From Serratia liquefaciens ATCC 27592 (lineage in GTDB: Bacteria > Pseudomonadota > Gammaproteobacteria > Enterobacterales > Enterobacteriaceae), in NCBI RefSeq assembly GCF_000422085.1, contig NC_021741.1, positions 4,526,001 through 4,590,000 on the forward strand: a DNA stretch of 64,000 nucleotides. The letters run 5' to 3'. Position numbers and translations under genes: made by a program. Below the pieces are notes generated by a model. It made no database searches, was not told where the DNA came from, and was given only the letters and a program-made list of their open reading frames with translations. Positions 8,257 to 19,067 of this stretch are shown here, in pieces; the first letter of the stretch is position 1; every line of letters begins with the position of its first letter.

Positions 8257-9534
8257 TTACTGCCGTTTTAGCGCAGCCTTCGGCCTGCGCGGCAACACCA
8301 GCCAAATCAACGCGAACATTCCCAGCGCATACAGGCTTTTCCAGCCGATAATGACCATCAGCAGTAAACACAGCCCCAGCCCTACCGCCGCCATTAACCG
8401 CGAACGTCCGTGCAAAATTCGACAGCCCGCCAGCATACACAGCAGGTAGATCAGCACAAAGATGCCATTGGCATACACCAACAGCATATCCAACGGCAGT
8501 TTCAGCGTATAAATCAGCAGGGTAAACAGCAGGCAACAGCCCACCACCGCGCTTAATGCATTGACCGGTGCCTGTCCGGCGGACAGTTTAGCCAACGCGC
8601 TGGCTGGCCGATCCTGCGCCTGCGACCACACCAGCCGGGCGAAGCTTTGGGTATAGATATTCACGCTGGCAAAGCAAGCCAGATAACCTATGACGCAGGC
8701 TACCCACAACGCATGTTGCCCAAACAGTTGCACCACGATACCCGGCAACGACGCGGCCGCCGCCTGATGTTCACTGTATGCATGAAAGTGCAACACCGCC
8801 ACGGTACAATCCCAGTACACCGCCCCGGCGACCAGCAGGCCAAACAGCAGGGCACGCGGGAAATCGCGCTCAGGGTTGCGGAACTCGGTTGCCAGATGCG
8901 CAAAGGCTTCCAAACCGACAAAGCACCAGAACATCACCGCCAACGCGTGGAACAAATTAGGGGGAGATATTTCGTCGAGTGCTGGCCAGGGGATTTGAGC
9001 AGGAGAGATGCCGCCACGCCACCAAATTGCGGCGACCAGCGCCACCACCAGCATGGCGATCAGCGTTTGAATATTGGCGCTGGAACCGGCGCTGCGCGTA
9101 CCCAGCAGCCAAATCACCATCAGCGTGGCTATTTGCACCAGCAGCAGGCCATTGGCGCTCCAGCCGAACGCGGCCTGCCAAAAACCGGCGGCTATCTGTA
9201 ATGCCGCAGGCAGGCCCACCGGGATCACCGACAAAAACAGCCAGCCGGTCACTTTCGCCATACGCGGGCCAAAAGCCAGCCCGACAAAATGCGCGGCACC
9301 ACCGGCGCTGGGGAAATGCCGGCCCAGAGCAGCAAAAGCGATGGCAATCGGGAACACCAGCGCAATCAATACCGGCCAGGCCCAAAGGCTATCGCCCTGC
9401 GCCACCTGGGCCGCCAGTGCAGGAACGGCGAACACCCCCGTTCCCAGCAATGAAGTGGACAATAGCCCAACGCCCTGCGCCAAACTCAATTCCTGCTTCA
9501 GTCCACTCACTGCCACCGCCGTTTTATCCGCCAT
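8257..9534 (-). CDS. yjeH: L-methionine/branched-chain amino acid exporter YjeH
   Basis: 425-residue APC-family transporter with about 12 hydrophobic segments. It closely resembles E. coli YjeH along its length, e.g. QGVGLLSTSLLGTGVFAVPA near the N-terminus and MFWCFVGLEAFAHLATEF midway. The start is uncertain. ATG 9534 lies in the end of a dispersed repeat and has no good ribosome site. E. coli YjeH begins at the position equal to GTG 9510 (VSGLKQEL), which would give 417 residues. Either way the repeat abuts or enters the 5' end. The E. coli gene lies elsewhere in its genome. Confidence 0.88.
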   Translation of the reverse strand: MADKTAVAVSGLKQELSLAQGVGLLSTSLLGTGVFAVPALAAQVAQGDSLWAWPVLIALVFPIAIAFAALGRHFPSAGGAAHFVGLAFGPRMAKVTGWLFLSVIPVGLPAALQIAAGFWQAAFGWSANGLLLVQIATLMVIWLLGTRSAGSSANIQTLIAMLVVALVAAIWWRGGISPAQIPWPALDEISPPNLFHALAVMFWCFVGLEAFAHLATEFRNPERDFPRALLFGLLVAGAVYWDCTVAVLHFHAYSEHQAAAASLPGIVVQLFGQHALWVACVIGYLACFASVNIYTQSFARLVWSQAQDRPASALAKLSAGQAPVNALSAVVGCCLLFTLLIYTLKLPLDMLLVYANGIFVLIYLLCMLAGCRILHGRSRLMAAVGLGLCLLLMVIIGWKSLYALGMFALIWLVLPRRPKAALKRQ

Positions 9535-9600
9535 ACTTCAAGTTGCATCCGCGTCGGCTGCTTTTACTCACCCGATTACTGCCTTGATACCACTCGACTT
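9532..9600. repeat. Truncated copy of a dispersed palindromic repeat
   Basis: CATACTTCAAGTTGCA followed by CGGCTGC and ACTCACCC resembles, in reverse, the 3' half of the palindromic element at 46574-46712 (GGTGAGCG, GCAGCC, GCAGCTTGAA). Only one arm is recognisable. It fills the gap between hldE and yjeH and reaches the yjeH start codon. Confidence 0.55.
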
Positions 9601-9621
9601 ATTTAGGCTAAAAAGAGTCTG

Positions 9622-11052
9622 TTAGCCACGCCCGTCTTTGATTGCCTTGATAATATTGGTGGTCGACAGGCCGTCTTCAAAGTTCAGTACCTTGACGTCG
9701 CCGCCGTTGGCCCAAACCTCGGCGCTGCCGGCAATATCTTCAGGTTTGTAGTCGCCGCCTTTCACCAGCAGATCCGGCAGGATATCGGCGATCAGGCGTT
9801 GCGGCGTGTCTTCTTCGAATGCCACAACCCAGTCCACCGCTTCCAACGCACCCAATACGATCATGCGGTTTTCCAGCGCGTTGACCGGACGGGTCTCGCC
9901 TTTTAGGCGCTTGGTAGAAGCGTCGCTGTTGACCGCCACAATCAGGCGGTCGCCCAGTTTGCGGGCATTCGCCAGATAGGAAACGTGACCGGCATGCAGA
10001 ATGTCGAAGATACCGTTGGTCATCACCACTTTTTCACCGCGCTGACGTGCTTGCGCCACGGCGGTTTTCAGCTGGGCTTCGGTCATGACGCCAAAGCCGG
10101 TTTCGGCACGGCCACGCACCGCATTTTCCAGCTCGATCGGGGAAACGGTAGAGGTCCCCAGTTTGCCCACTACCACGCCGGCGGCGGCATTGGCCAGGAA
10201 ACAGGACTCTTCCAAGGTGTTACCGGCAGCCAACGCGGCAGCCAGCACGCCAATCACGGTATCGCCGGCGCCGGTAACGTCAAACACTTCCTGCGCCTGG
10301 GTTGGCAGGTGCAGTGGCGGAACGCCCAATTGCAGCAACGTCATGCCGTGTTCGGAACGGGTGACCAGCAGCGCGGAAAGCTCAAAGTCCGCCACCAGCT
10401 TCATGCCGCGTTCGACCAGCTCGGCTTCGTCTTTGCAGTGCCCTACGACCGCTTCGAACTCAGACAGGTTTGGCGTCAGCAGCGTCGCGCCGCGATAGCG
10501 CTCAAAATCGGAACCCTTTGGATCGATCAGCACCGGCACCTTGGCGGCCCGCGCCAGTTGGATCATGCTCTGTACCTGGCTCAGCGCGCCTTTGGCGTAG
10601 TCAGACAACACCAGCGCACCAATTTGCGGCAGCGCCTGCTGGATGCGTTCCAGCATGGGTTGCGAATCGACGTTGGAGAACCCTTCTTCGAAGTCGAGAC
10701 GGATCAGTTGCTGGTTGCGTGACAGCACGCGCAGCTTGGTGATGGTCGGATGCGTCGGTACCGAAACGAAATCACAGCGCACGTTCACTTCGTTCAGCTT
10801 GGCGCTCAGTGCACGCGCCGCGTCATCAATACCGGTCAAGCCCACCAGGCGTGAGTTGGCACCCAGCGAAGCGATATTCATCGCCACGTTTGCTGCACCG
10901 CCGGGACGCTCTTCAATGGTTTCAACCTTGACCACCGGCACCGGCGCTTCCGGTGAAATACGGCTGGTCGGCCCATACCAATAGCGATCCAACATGACGT
11001 CACCCACCACCAATACCCCGGCGCGGCGAAAATCAGGCAGTGTAACTTTCAT
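9622..11052 (-). CDS. hldE: Bifunctional heptose kinase/adenylyltransferase HldE
   Basis: Makes ADP-heptose for the LPS inner core. 476 residues with two domains: an N-terminal ribokinase-like kinase ([15 protein letters not shown] near 14; [13 protein letters not shown] near 260 with the catalytic aspartate) that phosphorylates heptose 7-phosphate at C1, and a C-terminal nucleotidyltransferase ([18 protein letters not shown] near 345, HxGH motif) that adds AMP. GGAG lies before the ATG at 11052. It is last in the ygiF-glnE-hldE order seen in E. coli. It has full length with no damage. Confidence 0.97.
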   Translation of the reverse strand: MKVTLPDFRRAGVLVVGDVMLDRYWYGPTSRISPEAPVPVVKVETIEERPGGAANVAMNIASLGANSRLVGLTGIDDAARALSAKLNEVNVRCDFVSVPTHPTITKLRVLSRNQQLIRLDFEEGFSNVDSQPMLERIQQALPQIGALVLSDYAKGALSQVQSMIQLARAAKVPVLIDPKGSDFERYRGATLLTPNLSEFEAVVGHCKDEAELVERGMKLVADFELSALLVTRSEHGMTLLQLGVPPLHLPTQAQEVFDVTGAGDTVIGVLAAALAAGNTLEESCFLANAAAGVVVGKLGTSTVSPIELENAVRGRAETGFGVMTEAQLKTAVAQARQRGEKVVMTNGIFDILHAGHVSYLANARKLGDRLIVAVNSDASTKRLKGETRPVNALENRMIVLGALEAVDWVVAFEEDTPQRLIADILPDLLVKGGDYKPEDIAGSAEVWANGGDVKVLNFEDGLSTTNIIKAIKDGRG

Positions 11053-11099
11053 CCGATAACTCCAAAAAAGTACAAAATTTTAGTGGCGCAGATATTACC

Positions 11100-11111
11100 A
11101 CAGACGTCTGT
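11100..11111. repeat. Perfect 12-bp palindrome between glnE and hldE
   Basis: ACAGACGTCTGT is a perfect palindrome in the 93-bp gap, 48 bp upstream of hldE. It could be a protein site or chance. No regulator is recognised. Confidence 0.3.
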
Positions 11112-11145
11112 AATAGCTGCAAAACGTATTGCGTAACCGGCATGC

Positions 11146-13983
11146 CTAACCCAGCCACTTCGCCCAACTGGTGCGAACCTGTTCTCGCTCGGCGGCAAAT
11201 TGCCCCTTGGCGACCTTGCCGGAATGCTCCTGCAACGCCAGGTGGTGAATTTCATCGCGCATGGTGACGTAGGCCTGAGTGAGCGCCTGCGCCTCTTCTT
11301 CCGGCATGATGCCGTAATTGGCCATCAACTCGAAAATGCGTACGTTATCAGACCAACGCGTCAGACGGGGCTCGGTGCTTGCATAGCTTAAGACCAGATA
11401 CTGGGCAATAAATTCGATATCGGTGATACCGCCCTCGTCGGCTTTGATATCAAAGAGTTCACGCTGCTTGTTGCCGAGGTGATTACGCATTTTCTCGCGC
11501 ATCTCGCGTACCTCCAGCCGCAGCGTTTCGCCGTCGCGTGGTTTGCACAAGATCTCACGGCGGATCGCGTCAAACTGCTGATGCAGCGCCGGATCGCCAT
11601 GGACGATACGCGCACGCACCAGTGCCTGGTGCTCCCAGGTCCAGGCCTCGTTCTGCTGATAATCGGCAAAGGCTTCGACCGTGCTGACCAACATGCCGGC
11701 CGCGCCTGAAGGCCGCAGGCGAGCGTCCACCTCGTACAAAATGCCGGAGGAGGTGCGGGTACTGAACAGGTGCATGACGCGCTGCGCCAAACGCAGATAA
11801 AACTGACGGCCGTCGATGCAGCGATCGCCGTCGGTCATCACGTCCGGTGGACAATCCAGAATAAACACCAGATCAAGATCGGAGCTGTAGCCCAGCTCCC
11901 AACCGCCCAGTTTTCCGTAGCCAATCACGGCAAAACCGCGCCCTTCCCGCTCCTGCAAATGGGTCGGTTGACCATAGCGAGCAACCATGTCGTTCCACGC
12001 TTGCTGCACCACCGTGTCGATAATGGCCTCGGCCAGGTAGGTGAGGTGATCGCTCACTTTCATCACCGGCAGCGCGCCGGAAATATCCCCGGCGGCGATG
12101 CGTAACTGCTGCGCCTGTTTGAATTGACGCAATGCCTCAAGTTTCTGCTCTTCGTCATCTTCCGGTACCCGCAACAGGTACTGGCGCAGTTCGCTGCGGT
12201 AAGCGTCCGGGGCCACCGGCTGATACAGCGTCGCCGGATCCAGTAGTTCGTCCAGCAACAGCGGATAGCGCGACAGCTGGTTGGCGACCATCGGCGAAGC
12301 GGCGCACAGGCGAATCAGATGGCTGAGCGCCGCGTGGTATTCCACCAGCAGCTCAAGGTAGGTGGTGCGCGTTACGATGCTCAACAGCAGCTGGGTCAAC
12401 CGCAGCAGCGCCGTCGGCGCATCCTGACGCGGACACACTTCCGCCAGCAGACGCGGCATCAATTGATCAAGCACATCGCGACCGCGCGGGCCGATAGTGC
12501 GTTTGTCGACATCGTGACGAAACTCGGCGATGGTACGCAACATCTGCCTGCGCGCTTCTTCATCCAGGTGTGGCGTCAACGGTGCCAGCTCGTGTTCTTC
12601 CAGTGCGTCCTGCCACAGGCTGTGGTAGTGCTGATAATCGGGATCTTCGCCCACATCGGGGCTATCGTCGCCAATCAGGTCGTTAAATACCGCTCTCACC
12701 GCCTGCATATGCTCGTCCAGCGCCGCGAGCAGCGTCGACCAGTCGTCGAACCCCATGCCCCAGGCCAAACGGGCCTGATCGAGCTCATCTTGTGGCAGCG
12801 TCTGCGTTTGTTGGTCGGCAATGGCCTGCAGCAGGTTTTCCAGCCGGCGCAGGAACAAGTAGCTGGCGCTCATCGCCTGTACCTGTTGCGGCTCCAGCAA
12901 CCCCAGTTCCCCCACCGCCTGCAGCGTGGGCAGCAGCGATCGCCCCTGCAGTGCCGGCTCTCGCCCGCCGCGGATCAATTGGAATACCTGAGTGATAAAT
13001 TCAATTTCGCGGATGCCGCCGGCACCCAGCTTGATGTTGTCTTTCAGCCCACGCCGCCGCACTTCGCGGGCGATCATGCCTTTCATATTGCGCAGCGACT
13101 GGATCACGCTGAAATCGATATAGCGACGAAAAACGAACGGCCGCAGGGTTTTGCGCAACTCTTCACTGTAGGCGTCTTCCGAACCGCCCATCAGCCGCGC
13201 TTTCACCATCGCGTAACGTTCCCAGTCGCGCCCCTGCTCCTGGTAGTAGTCCTCCAGGGCGGCGAAGCTCATGACCAGCGGACCACTGTCGCCGAAGGGC
13301 CGCAGCCGCATATCCACACGATAAACAAAGCCGTCGATGGTTTGCTGATCCAGCGCCTTGATCAGCCGCTGCCCCAGACGGGTAAAGAACTGCGCGTTAT
13401 CCAACTCGCGCCGTCCTCCCTGGGTCTGACCGTTTTCCGGGTAGGCAAAAATCAGGTCTATATCGGACGAGAAGTTCAGCTCGCCGCCGCCCAGTTTCCC
13501 CATGCCTAGGATCAGCAACGGCTGGGGTACGCCCTGGGCGTTGCACGGGGTGCCCCACTCACGGCAGCAGGTTTGATACAGCCAGTCGCGAGCGCTGACG
13601 ATCAGCGTTTCCGCCAGCCCGCTCAGCTGCAACAGCGTCTCTTGCGTGCTGCACAGATTCTGCGCCTGCGCCCAGGCGATCCTCACCAGCGTCTCGCGGC
13701 GGAACAGACGTAACGCGCGCATCAGTTGCGCTTCGTCGCGCACATCTTCCAGCGTGTCTTGCAACCAGGCGGCGTAATGTTGCCACTCGTCCGCGACCGG
13801 TGGCTGTTTGCGCAACGTCTCCAGCCATTGCGGCTGACTGAGCAACATGTCGCAGACAAAATCGCTCGACGCCAAAACCCGCTGTTCCTGGCTGCTGAGC
13901 ACGCAGTCCGCGCCCTGAGTTTCCTGAAAACGCTGCACGATGCTCTGTGCCTGAACCTGTAACCTGCTCGAGAGTGGCAACAT
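11146..13983 (-). CDS. glnE: Glutamine synthetase adenylyltransferase/deadenylase
   Basis: 945-residue bifunctional enzyme that adenylylates and deadenylylates glutamine synthetase in response to PII, setting nitrogen assimilation. The two nucleotidyltransferase domains each show the G-KLGG-EL-SSD-DL-F signature: [20 protein letters not shown] at 160-179 (deadenylylating half) and [20 protein letters not shown] around 700 (adenylylating half). A helical linker lies between them. Its length matches E. coli GlnE (946). It lies 45 bp after ygiF with a GC hairpin between. No strong ribosome site is seen at the ATG. Confidence 0.97.
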   Translation of the reverse strand: MLPLSSRLQVQAQSIVQRFQETQGADCVLSSQEQRVLASSDFVCDMLLSQPQWLETLRKQPPVADEWQHYAAWLQDTLEDVRDEAQLMRALRLFRRETLVRIAWAQAQNLCSTQETLLQLSGLAETLIVSARDWLYQTCCREWGTPCNAQGVPQPLLILGMGKLGGGELNFSSDIDLIFAYPENGQTQGGRRELDNAQFFTRLGQRLIKALDQQTIDGFVYRVDMRLRPFGDSGPLVMSFAALEDYYQEQGRDWERYAMVKARLMGGSEDAYSEELRKTLRPFVFRRYIDFSVIQSLRNMKGMIAREVRRRGLKDNIKLGAGGIREIEFITQVFQLIRGGREPALQGRSLLPTLQAVGELGLLEPQQVQAMSASYLFLRRLENLLQAIADQQTQTLPQDELDQARLAWGMGFDDWSTLLAALDEHMQAVRAVFNDLIGDDSPDVGEDPDYQHYHSLWQDALEEHELAPLTPHLDEEARRQMLRTIAEFRHDVDKRTIGPRGRDVLDQLMPRLLAEVCPRQDAPTALLRLTQLLLSIVTRTTYLELLVEYHAALSHLIRLCAASPMVANQLSRYPLLLDELLDPATLYQPVAPDAYRSELRQYLLRVPEDDEEQKLEALRQFKQAQQLRIAAGDISGALPVMKVSDHLTYLAEAIIDTVVQQAWNDMVARYGQPTHLQEREGRGFAVIGYGKLGGWELGYSSDLDLVFILDCPPDVMTDGDRCIDGRQFYLRLAQRVMHLFSTRTSSGILYEVDARLRPSGAAGMLVSTVEAFADYQQNEAWTWEHQALVRARIVHGDPALHQQFDAIRREILCKPRDGETLRLEVREMREKMRNHLGNKQRELFDIKADEGGITDIEFIAQYLVLSYASTEPRLTRWSDNVRIFELMANYGIMPEEEAQALTQAYVTMRDEIHHLALQEHSGKVAKGQFAAEREQVRTSWAKWLG

Positions 13984-14002
13984 AGTGAAGGATCCGTTCT
14001 GC

Positions 14003-14021
14003 GGCCTGCGCCTCGCAGGCC
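14003..14021. terminator. GC hairpin between ygiF and glnE
   Basis: GGCCTGCG-CCT-CGCAGGCC is a perfect 8-bp stem with a 3-nt loop and no T tract. It may lower read-through or stabilise mRNA between the two co-directional genes. Confidence 0.4.
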
Positions 14022-14028
14022 AGCTTTA

Positions 14029-15336
14029 TTAGCGGAGCGCGCCGTTTAACCAGAATGGCGCATGCGATAAGGCCTGTTTGCGGCTGGATTCGTACCAGCC
14101 TTGACGACGTTCGGCCAGCGCCTGCTGCAGTTCGCGCCAGCTTTCGATATAAGGACCGGTTTCGTCATCGGGATAAGCACCGGACAGCAGGATAAATGCC
14201 GACACCTGACGGGTCAGGCGCGGCAACTGTTCCTCGTATTCATCCTCGTTCAACGTGCGCGTGAAGGCCTCTTTCAACTCGGCCGCGCTGCGTCCCAGCA
14301 TAATGTCGCTGAAACGTTTGAATGAACCGTCGAGCTTGGTTTGCGCCTTGGCGTCGATAAAGGGTTTCCAGGCGCCGGTCACCAACCATGATGTGAGCGC
14401 TAACTTACACTGCAGGTATTCTGCGCTGTAACACAACACCTGCGGCTGAGTGCTCTTATCAATCAACAGCGGCTCCAGTGCGGTCAGGCGGGCGCGCAGA
14501 TCGGCGCTGGCTTTGCGTGGTACCAGACCACCGAAGATCACCAGTGCCTGACGGATCAGCGCAATCGCCTCCATAACCGAGCGACGGGCCTGGGTATCAC
14601 CACGCAGCCACAGCTCTTCGTGATACTGCCAGTGGCTCAGGCCCAGTTCGAAGCTGGCAACCATACCCTGTTCTACGCTGGATTTGGCCGCAGGCTTCAA
14701 TACCGCCAGCGGGCGGCGCTCACGCGGAGCATTGCCCTGCGCCAGATGATAGCCGCGCGCCGCTTTGCTCAGGTTGCCCTGACGCAGGCCGCCGTGCATC
14801 GCCAATTCTTTGGCCAGCGCCAGCAGATCGTCGGTATTACCCGTTTTAAGCTCCAGCTCAATCTCGCACAGCGCTTCACTCAGCTCACCGGCGCTGACCT
14901 CGCCCTGGTCAAGCCCAACCTCAATCTCGCTCTTACCGTAAGTGACCACCCACTTCTCACGCACGAAGTCGGTGCGGAACAGGGGCTGCAACGCCTGCTG
15001 CAGCGCGTCGACATCACAGCCTTGCGGCCAGATATCCGCCGGGAACCGTTCCAACGCCAGCTCCGGCGTAGTGATCGCCACATTATATTCCGGGCGCTGA
15101 TGCAAACCCGCTACCACCTTACCGGCGGTTTTGATGGTCATTTCATAACTGTCGTCGAAGCCGCGGATACGCAGCCCCATATCCTGACTGCGCAGGAAAT
15201 TATCGGCGGTTTCGAAGTAGATATTGGTCAGTTTTTGCGGCGCGGAATGCTGATGAGGCCAGGCAGCCAAGTGCTGCGGCAAAGCGGCAACCGCATCCGG
15301 GGTAGCAATAAATTTCAGTTCTATTTCAACGGTCAT
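14029..15336 (-). CDS. ygiF: Inorganic triphosphatase YgiF (CYTH-CHAD)
   Basis: 435 residues. The N-terminal CYTH triphosphate tunnel domain begins with EIELKFIA (residues 4-11), the diagnostic ExExK-type motif, followed by basic and acidic tunnel residues (LRIRGFDD, VEVGLD-like EVGLDQGEVSAG). The C-terminal CHAD domain is helical and rich in charged residues (from about 215), as expected for a polyphosphate-associated module. E. coli YgiF hydrolyses tripolyphosphate. It heads the glnE-hldE cluster and is divergent from ygiM. Confidence 0.94.
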   Translation of the reverse strand: MTVEIELKFIATPDAVAALPQHLAAWPHQHSAPQKLTNIYFETADNFLRSQDMGLRIRGFDDSYEMTIKTAGKVVAGLHQRPEYNVAITTPELALERFPADIWPQGCDVDALQQALQPLFRTDFVREKWVVTYGKSEIEVGLDQGEVSAGELSEALCEIELELKTGNTDDLLALAKELAMHGGLRQGNLSKAARGYHLAQGNAPRERRPLAVLKPAAKSSVEQGMVASFELGLSHWQYHEELWLRGDTQARRSVMEAIALIRQALVIFGGLVPRKASADLRARLTALEPLLIDKSTQPQVLCYSAEYLQCKLALTSWLVTGAWKPFIDAKAQTKLDGSFKRFSDIMLGRSAAELKEAFTRTLNEDEYEEQLPRLTRQVSAFILLSGAYPDDETGPYIESWRELQQALAERRQGWYESSRKQALSHAPFWLNGALR

Positions 15337-15616
15337 AAGTCTTTTACACCAATAAGTTACGCATTCGCGTCAGCCTTCACGGCGGCGGGCCTCGCCTGCC
15401 GCGCTCTGCCCGATGACGCACAGTTGCCGTTATCTTACCGCGATTCCCTGCACCTTAACCCTGCTAACTGCAGAAAAAACCTGTTACGTTATAAAACACT
15501 GCGCAACTCACAGAATCTGCCACAGTAAGATAGTTCTCATTCCGGTTTTTGCGTTGCGTCGTCAGACTGAACGCTCTACTATCGTTCCCATAAATTCACA
15601 CAGAAACGATGAACTA

Positions 15617-16237
15617 ATGCAGAAATTACGCCTAATTTGCCTTGCCGTGCTGAGCTTCAGCATCACTTGGGGCGCCCATGCCGAAGATAAACGCTATATC
15701 TCCGATGAATTGAATACTTACGTCCATAGCGGCCCGGGTAATCAGTACCGTATCGTCGGTACCCTGAACGCCGGTGAAGAAGTCACCCTGTTGAGCGTAA
15801 ATGACAGCACCAACTATGGCCAGATCCGCGATGCGAAAGGCCGCACGACCTGGATCCCGCTCAATCAGCTGAGCCAGACGCCAAGCCTGCGCACCCAAGT
15901 GCCGGCGCTGGAGCAACAGGTAAAAACCCTGACCGACAAGCTGGCCAACATCGACAACAGCTGGAACCAGCGCACGGCAGAAATGCAGCAGAAAGTGGCC
16001 GGCAGCGACAGCACCATCAGCGGTCTGCAGCAGGAAAACCAGGATCTGAAAAATCAGCTGGTGGTCGCACAGAAAAAGGTTAACGCGGTTAATCTGCAGC
16101 TCGACGACAAACAGCGCACCATCATCCTGCAGTGGTTCATGTACGGCGGTGGCGTAGCCGGCGTAGGCCTGCTGCTTGGCTTGTTGTTGCCACACCTGAT
16201 CCCGCGGCGCAAAAGCAACAACCGCTGGATGAACTGA
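15617..16237 (+). CDS. ygiM: SH3-domain membrane protein YgiM
   Basis: 206 residues, the same as E. coli YgiM. A signal peptide (hydrophobic LICLAVLSFSITWGAHA) is followed by a bacterial SH3 domain (about 28-90: VHSGPGNQYRIVGTLNAGEEV), a long coiled coil (about 95-165) and a C-terminal membrane anchor (GGGVAGVGLLLGLLLPHLI) with a basic tail (PRRKSNNR). The frame is open to 15413, but only ATG 15617 yields a proper signal peptide. It is divergent from ygiF and upstream of cca, as in E. coli. Its role is unknown; an envelope or peptidoglycan link is inferred from the SH3 domain. Confidence 0.93.
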   Translation: MQKLRLICLAVLSFSITWGAHAEDKRYISDELNTYVHSGPGNQYRIVGTLNAGEEVTLLSVNDSTNYGQIRDAKGRTTWIPLNQLSQTPSLRTQVPALEQQVKTLTDKLANIDNSWNQRTAEMQQKVAGSDSTISGLQQENQDLKNQLVVAQKKVNAVNLQLDDKQRTIILQWFMYGGGVAGVGLLLGLLLPHLIPRRKSNNRWMN

Positions 16238-16262
16238 TTTCAGTCTCCTTCTGTTTGAGATC

Positions 16263-16287
16263 GGGCGCCTGCGGGGCGCCCTTTTTA
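16263..16287 (+). terminator. Terminator after ygiM
   Basis: GGGCGCC-TGCGG-GGCGCCC forms a perfect 7-bp stem followed by TTTTTATT, 26 bp after the ygiM stop. Confidence 0.88.
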
Positions 16288-16360
16288 TTGGCTGCGGCAC
16301 CGCCCGGCTAATTGAGGTAATCTGGTCAGCAGAGCCTTAAGATAAATTCAGGAGTTAACA

Positions 16361-17605
16361 GTGAAGACTTACCTGGTCGGCGGCGCCGTCCGCGACAGCC
16401 TGCTTGAGATACCGGTATTCGACCGCGACTGGGTGGTGGTGGGCGCCGCGCCGTCAGAGCTGATCGCGCTGGGATATCAACAGGTCGGTAAAGACTTCCC
16501 GGTGTTTCTTAATCCCAAGACCCATGAAGAATATGCGCTGGCGCGCACCGAGCGGAAATCCGGCCAGGGCTATACCGGTTTTACCTGTTACGCCGCGCCG
16601 GACGTGACGTTGGAACAAGATCTGCAGCGCCGGGATCTGACCATCAACGCCATCGCCCGCAGCGCCGACGGGGAGTTAATCGATCCTTTCAACGGCGTGG
16701 CCGACCTGCAAACGCGGGTGTTACGCCATGTATCTGAAGCTTTTGGTGAAGATCCGTTGCGCGTGCTGCGCGTGGCGCGCTTTGCCGCCCGCTTCGCTCA
16801 TCTGGGTTTTACCGTCGCCCCGGAAACCGCGGAGTTGATGCGTCAGATGGCGAACAGCGGCGAACTGGCGGCGCTGACCCCGGAACGGGTCTGGAAAGAA
16901 ACCGAGAAGGCGCTGCAGAGCCAAAGCCCGCAGGTCTATTTCCAGGTGCTGCGCGACTGCGAGGCGCTCAGCGTACTGTTCCCGGAGATCGATGCTTTAT
17001 TCGGCGTACCGGCCCCCGCCAAATGGCACCCGGAGATCGATACCGGCATTCACACGCTGATGACGCTGGCTATCGCCGCCCAACTCAGCCCCGAGGTCGA
17101 CGTGCGCTTTTCGGCGCTGTGCCATGATTTGGGTAAAGGGCAGACGCCAAAAGAGCTGTGGCCTCACCACCACGGCCACGGGCCTGCCGGTGTTGTGCTG
17201 GTAGACGCCTTGTGTCAGCGGTTGCGCGTCCCCAACCCGGTACGCGACCTGGCCAAACTGGTGGCCGAATATCACGATTTGATCCACACCGTTAACAAGC
17301 TGCGCCCGGAGACCCTGTTGAAACTGTTTGATGCGGTCGATGTCTGGCGCAAGCCTCAGCGGTTGGAGCAGATGATCCTCACCAGCGAAGCCGATGCTCG
17401 CGGCCGTACCGGATTTGAAAACAATCCCTACCCGCAGGGTGACTATCTGCGCCAGGCGTTTCAGGTGGCGAATGCCGTCTCGGTAAAAGAAGTGGTGGCC
17501 AGCGGCCTGCAAGGGCTGGCGATCCGCGATGAGCTCAAACGCCGTCGTCAACAGGCGTTGGCCGACTGGAAACAAACCCAGGATATTCTGAAAGACCAGG
17601 CATAA
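16361..17605 (+). CDS. cca: Multifunctional CCA tRNA nucleotidyltransferase
   Basis: Adds and repairs the 3' CCA of tRNAs. 414 residues from a GTG start at 16361 preceded by CAGGAG. The class II polymerase core is at the N-terminus ([12 protein letters not shown], residues 4-15; DRDWVVVG for the metal-binding aspartates; [10 protein letters not shown] near 92 for the RRD motif). The C-terminal HD domain ([11 protein letters not shown] near 250) gives the phosphatase/phosphodiesterase activities of enterobacterial enzymes. It ends at a strong terminator shared with uppP. Confidence 0.97.
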   Translation: MKTYLVGGAVRDSLLEIPVFDRDWVVVGAAPSELIALGYQQVGKDFPVFLNPKTHEEYALARTERKSGQGYTGFTCYAAPDVTLEQDLQRRDLTINAIARSADGELIDPFNGVADLQTRVLRHVSEAFGEDPLRVLRVARFAARFAHLGFTVAPETAELMRQMANSGELAALTPERVWKETEKALQSQSPQVYFQVLRDCEALSVLFPEIDALFGVPAPAKWHPEIDTGIHTLMTLAIAAQLSPEVDVRFSALCHDLGKGQTPKELWPHHHGHGPAGVVLVDALCQRLRVPNPVRDLAKLVAEYHDLIHTVNKLRPETLLKLFDAVDVWRKPQRLEQMILTSEADARGRTGFENNPYPQGDYLRQAFQVANAVSVKEVVASGLQGLAIRDELKRRRQQALADWKQTQDILKDQA

Positions 17606-17630
17606 AAAAACCCCGCAGCGCGGGGTTTTT
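17604..17630. terminator. Bidirectional terminator between cca and uppP
   Basis: AAAAAAA-CCCCGC-AGC-GCGGGG-TTTTT is a perfect 6-bp GC stem with A and T tracts on its two sides. It serves the convergent cca and uppP. Confidence 0.93.
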
Positions 17631-17644
17631 AATTGGCATGCCGC

Positions 17645-18469
17645 TTACATGAAGACCATGTAAACCACGGCGGCAACGATAAAACGGTAGATGGCGAACG
17701 GCACAAACGAAATGCGTTTGATCAGCGACAGGAAGGTTTTTATTGCGATCAGCGCTACGACGAAAGCGGTAGCAAAACCGACGGCGAACATCGGTAAATC
17801 GCCCATCGTCAGGAAGTGCAGGCTCTTGTACAAGTCCAGCCCGCTGGCACCGATCATCATCGGCACCGCCAGAATGAAGGAGAACTCGGAGGCCGCATAA
17901 CGGTTCACGCCCACCAGCATACCGCCGGCAATGGTCGAACCTGAACGGGAAAAGCCCGGCCACAGCGCCAGACACTGGAAGCAACCAATCATAAACGCCT
18001 GGCGGTAGGTGATGTCATCCAGCCCTTCAGCGCTCGGTTTTTTCGGCTTCAGCCATTCCGCCGCCAGCAACAGGAAACCGCCGACCACCAACGCATACAT
18101 CACGTTTTTCGGCGCGAACAGCGATTTGATGAAATCATGGAACAACAGCCCCAGCACCACCGCGGGGATCATCGCCAGCAGGATATGGCCCAGTTTCAAC
18201 CGGCCCGCCGTTTTGCCTTCGTGCTCAACCGGCTTACCGCCGAAATGAATGCCGATCAGCCCGAACAGACGGCGCCAGAACATCACCACCACCGCCAGAA
18301 TCGACCCCAACTGAATGATCACTTCAAAGGTTTTGGCCTTATCGCCGGTAAAACCCAGCCACTCGCCAACGATGATCATGTGCCCGGTAGAAGATACCGG
18401 CAAAAATTCAGTTAACCCTTCAACCACCCCAAGAACAAACGCAATAAACAGTGAATGCATGTCCGCCAT
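17645..18469 (-). CDS. uppP: Undecaprenyl-diphosphatase UppP
   Basis: Recycles undecaprenyl diphosphate to the monophosphate lipid carrier used for peptidoglycan and surface polymers. 274 residues, multi-spanning. Both catalytic signatures are intact: [14 protein letters not shown] (residues 17-30) and PGFSRSG (near 173). Also known as BacA because extra copies give bacitracin resistance. The start ADMHSLF parallels E. coli SDMHSLL. It is convergent with cca and downstream of folB with a terminator between. Confidence 0.97.
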   Translation of the reverse strand: MADMHSLFIAFVLGVVEGLTEFLPVSSTGHMIIVGEWLGFTGDKAKTFEVIIQLGSILAVVVMFWRRLFGLIGIHFGGKPVEHEGKTAGRLKLGHILLAMIPAVVLGLLFHDFIKSLFAPKNVMYALVVGGFLLLAAEWLKPKKPSAEGLDDITYRQAFMIGCFQCLALWPGFSRSGSTIAGGMLVGVNRYAASEFSFILAVPMMIGASGLDLYKSLHFLTMGDLPMFAVGFATAFVVALIAIKTFLSLIKRISFVPFAIYRFIVAAVVYMVFM

Positions 18470-18506
18470 GTGCTTCGATCACCCCATAAATTTACGGCTA
18501 TAAACA

Positions 18507-18541
18507 TAAAAAAGCGGCAGTGTTCAATACATTGCCGCTAA
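18507..18541 (-). terminator. Terminator after folB
   Basis: On the minus strand TAGCGGCA...TGCCGCT forms a 7-bp stem followed by TTTTTTATG. It lies 60 bp past the folB stop and ahead of uppP. Confidence 0.75.
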
Positions 18542-18600
18542 AACAATTCTCAGGTTCAGACCAGGTTAACGGCCTTTAGTTGCACCTGTATGACAGAACA

Positions 18601-18960
18601 TCACACCGGACGGGTACCACGCTCAATAATCACCCCAACCCGGCTGGCATGTGCAACAGCGCCCGGTTTGCTGACCTTAATACGGACCCAGGGGGATTTG
18701 AAGCGCTGGAGCAATATTTCAGATATTTCCTCTGCCACCCGCTCCACCAACGCAAAGCGATTTGGCTCCACGTGCTGGATGATGGCTTCACTGATATCGG
18801 CATAGCTCAGACAGTCGTTCACGTCGTCGCTGGCAGCCGCCTGGCGGTTGTCCCAGCCCATTTCGATATCGAACACCAGCTTCTGGCGAATGTTTTGTTC
18901 CCAGTCATAAACGCCAATGGTGGTGATTACGGTAAGTTCTTCTATAAATACGATATCCAT
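18601..18960 (-). CDS. folB: Dihydroneopterin aldolase
   Basis: Folate-pathway enzyme that cleaves and epimerises dihydroneopterin. 119 residues, full length. It has the conserved start [21 protein letters not shown] with the active-site tyrosine/glutamate region, SYADISEAI near 53, and the C-terminal catalytic lysine in [11 protein letters not shown] (about 98). ATG 18960 matches E. coli FolB; a GTG one codon upstream is also open. It is divergent from plsY with about 107 bp between, as in E. coli. Confidence 0.96.
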   Translation of the reverse strand: MDIVFIEELTVITTIGVYDWEQNIRQKLVFDIEMGWDNRQAAASDDVNDCLSYADISEAIIQHVEPNRFALVERVAEEISEILLQRFKSPWVRIKVSKPGAVAHASRVGVIIERGTRPV

Positions 18961-19067
18961 CACGTCATTCTCTGTTTTTGGCCTTGCCGGATACCACTTC
19001 CAGCGGAATATGCGTATTATCCCTTTATGTTGCGAGTAAAACGACCCTTATTAAACGGAACCGCGTT

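Noticed and set aside
12319..13509. 396-codon plus-strand ORF antisense to glnE
   Set aside because: GlnE is intact on the other strand with both catalytic motifs; the plus frame is a shadow.
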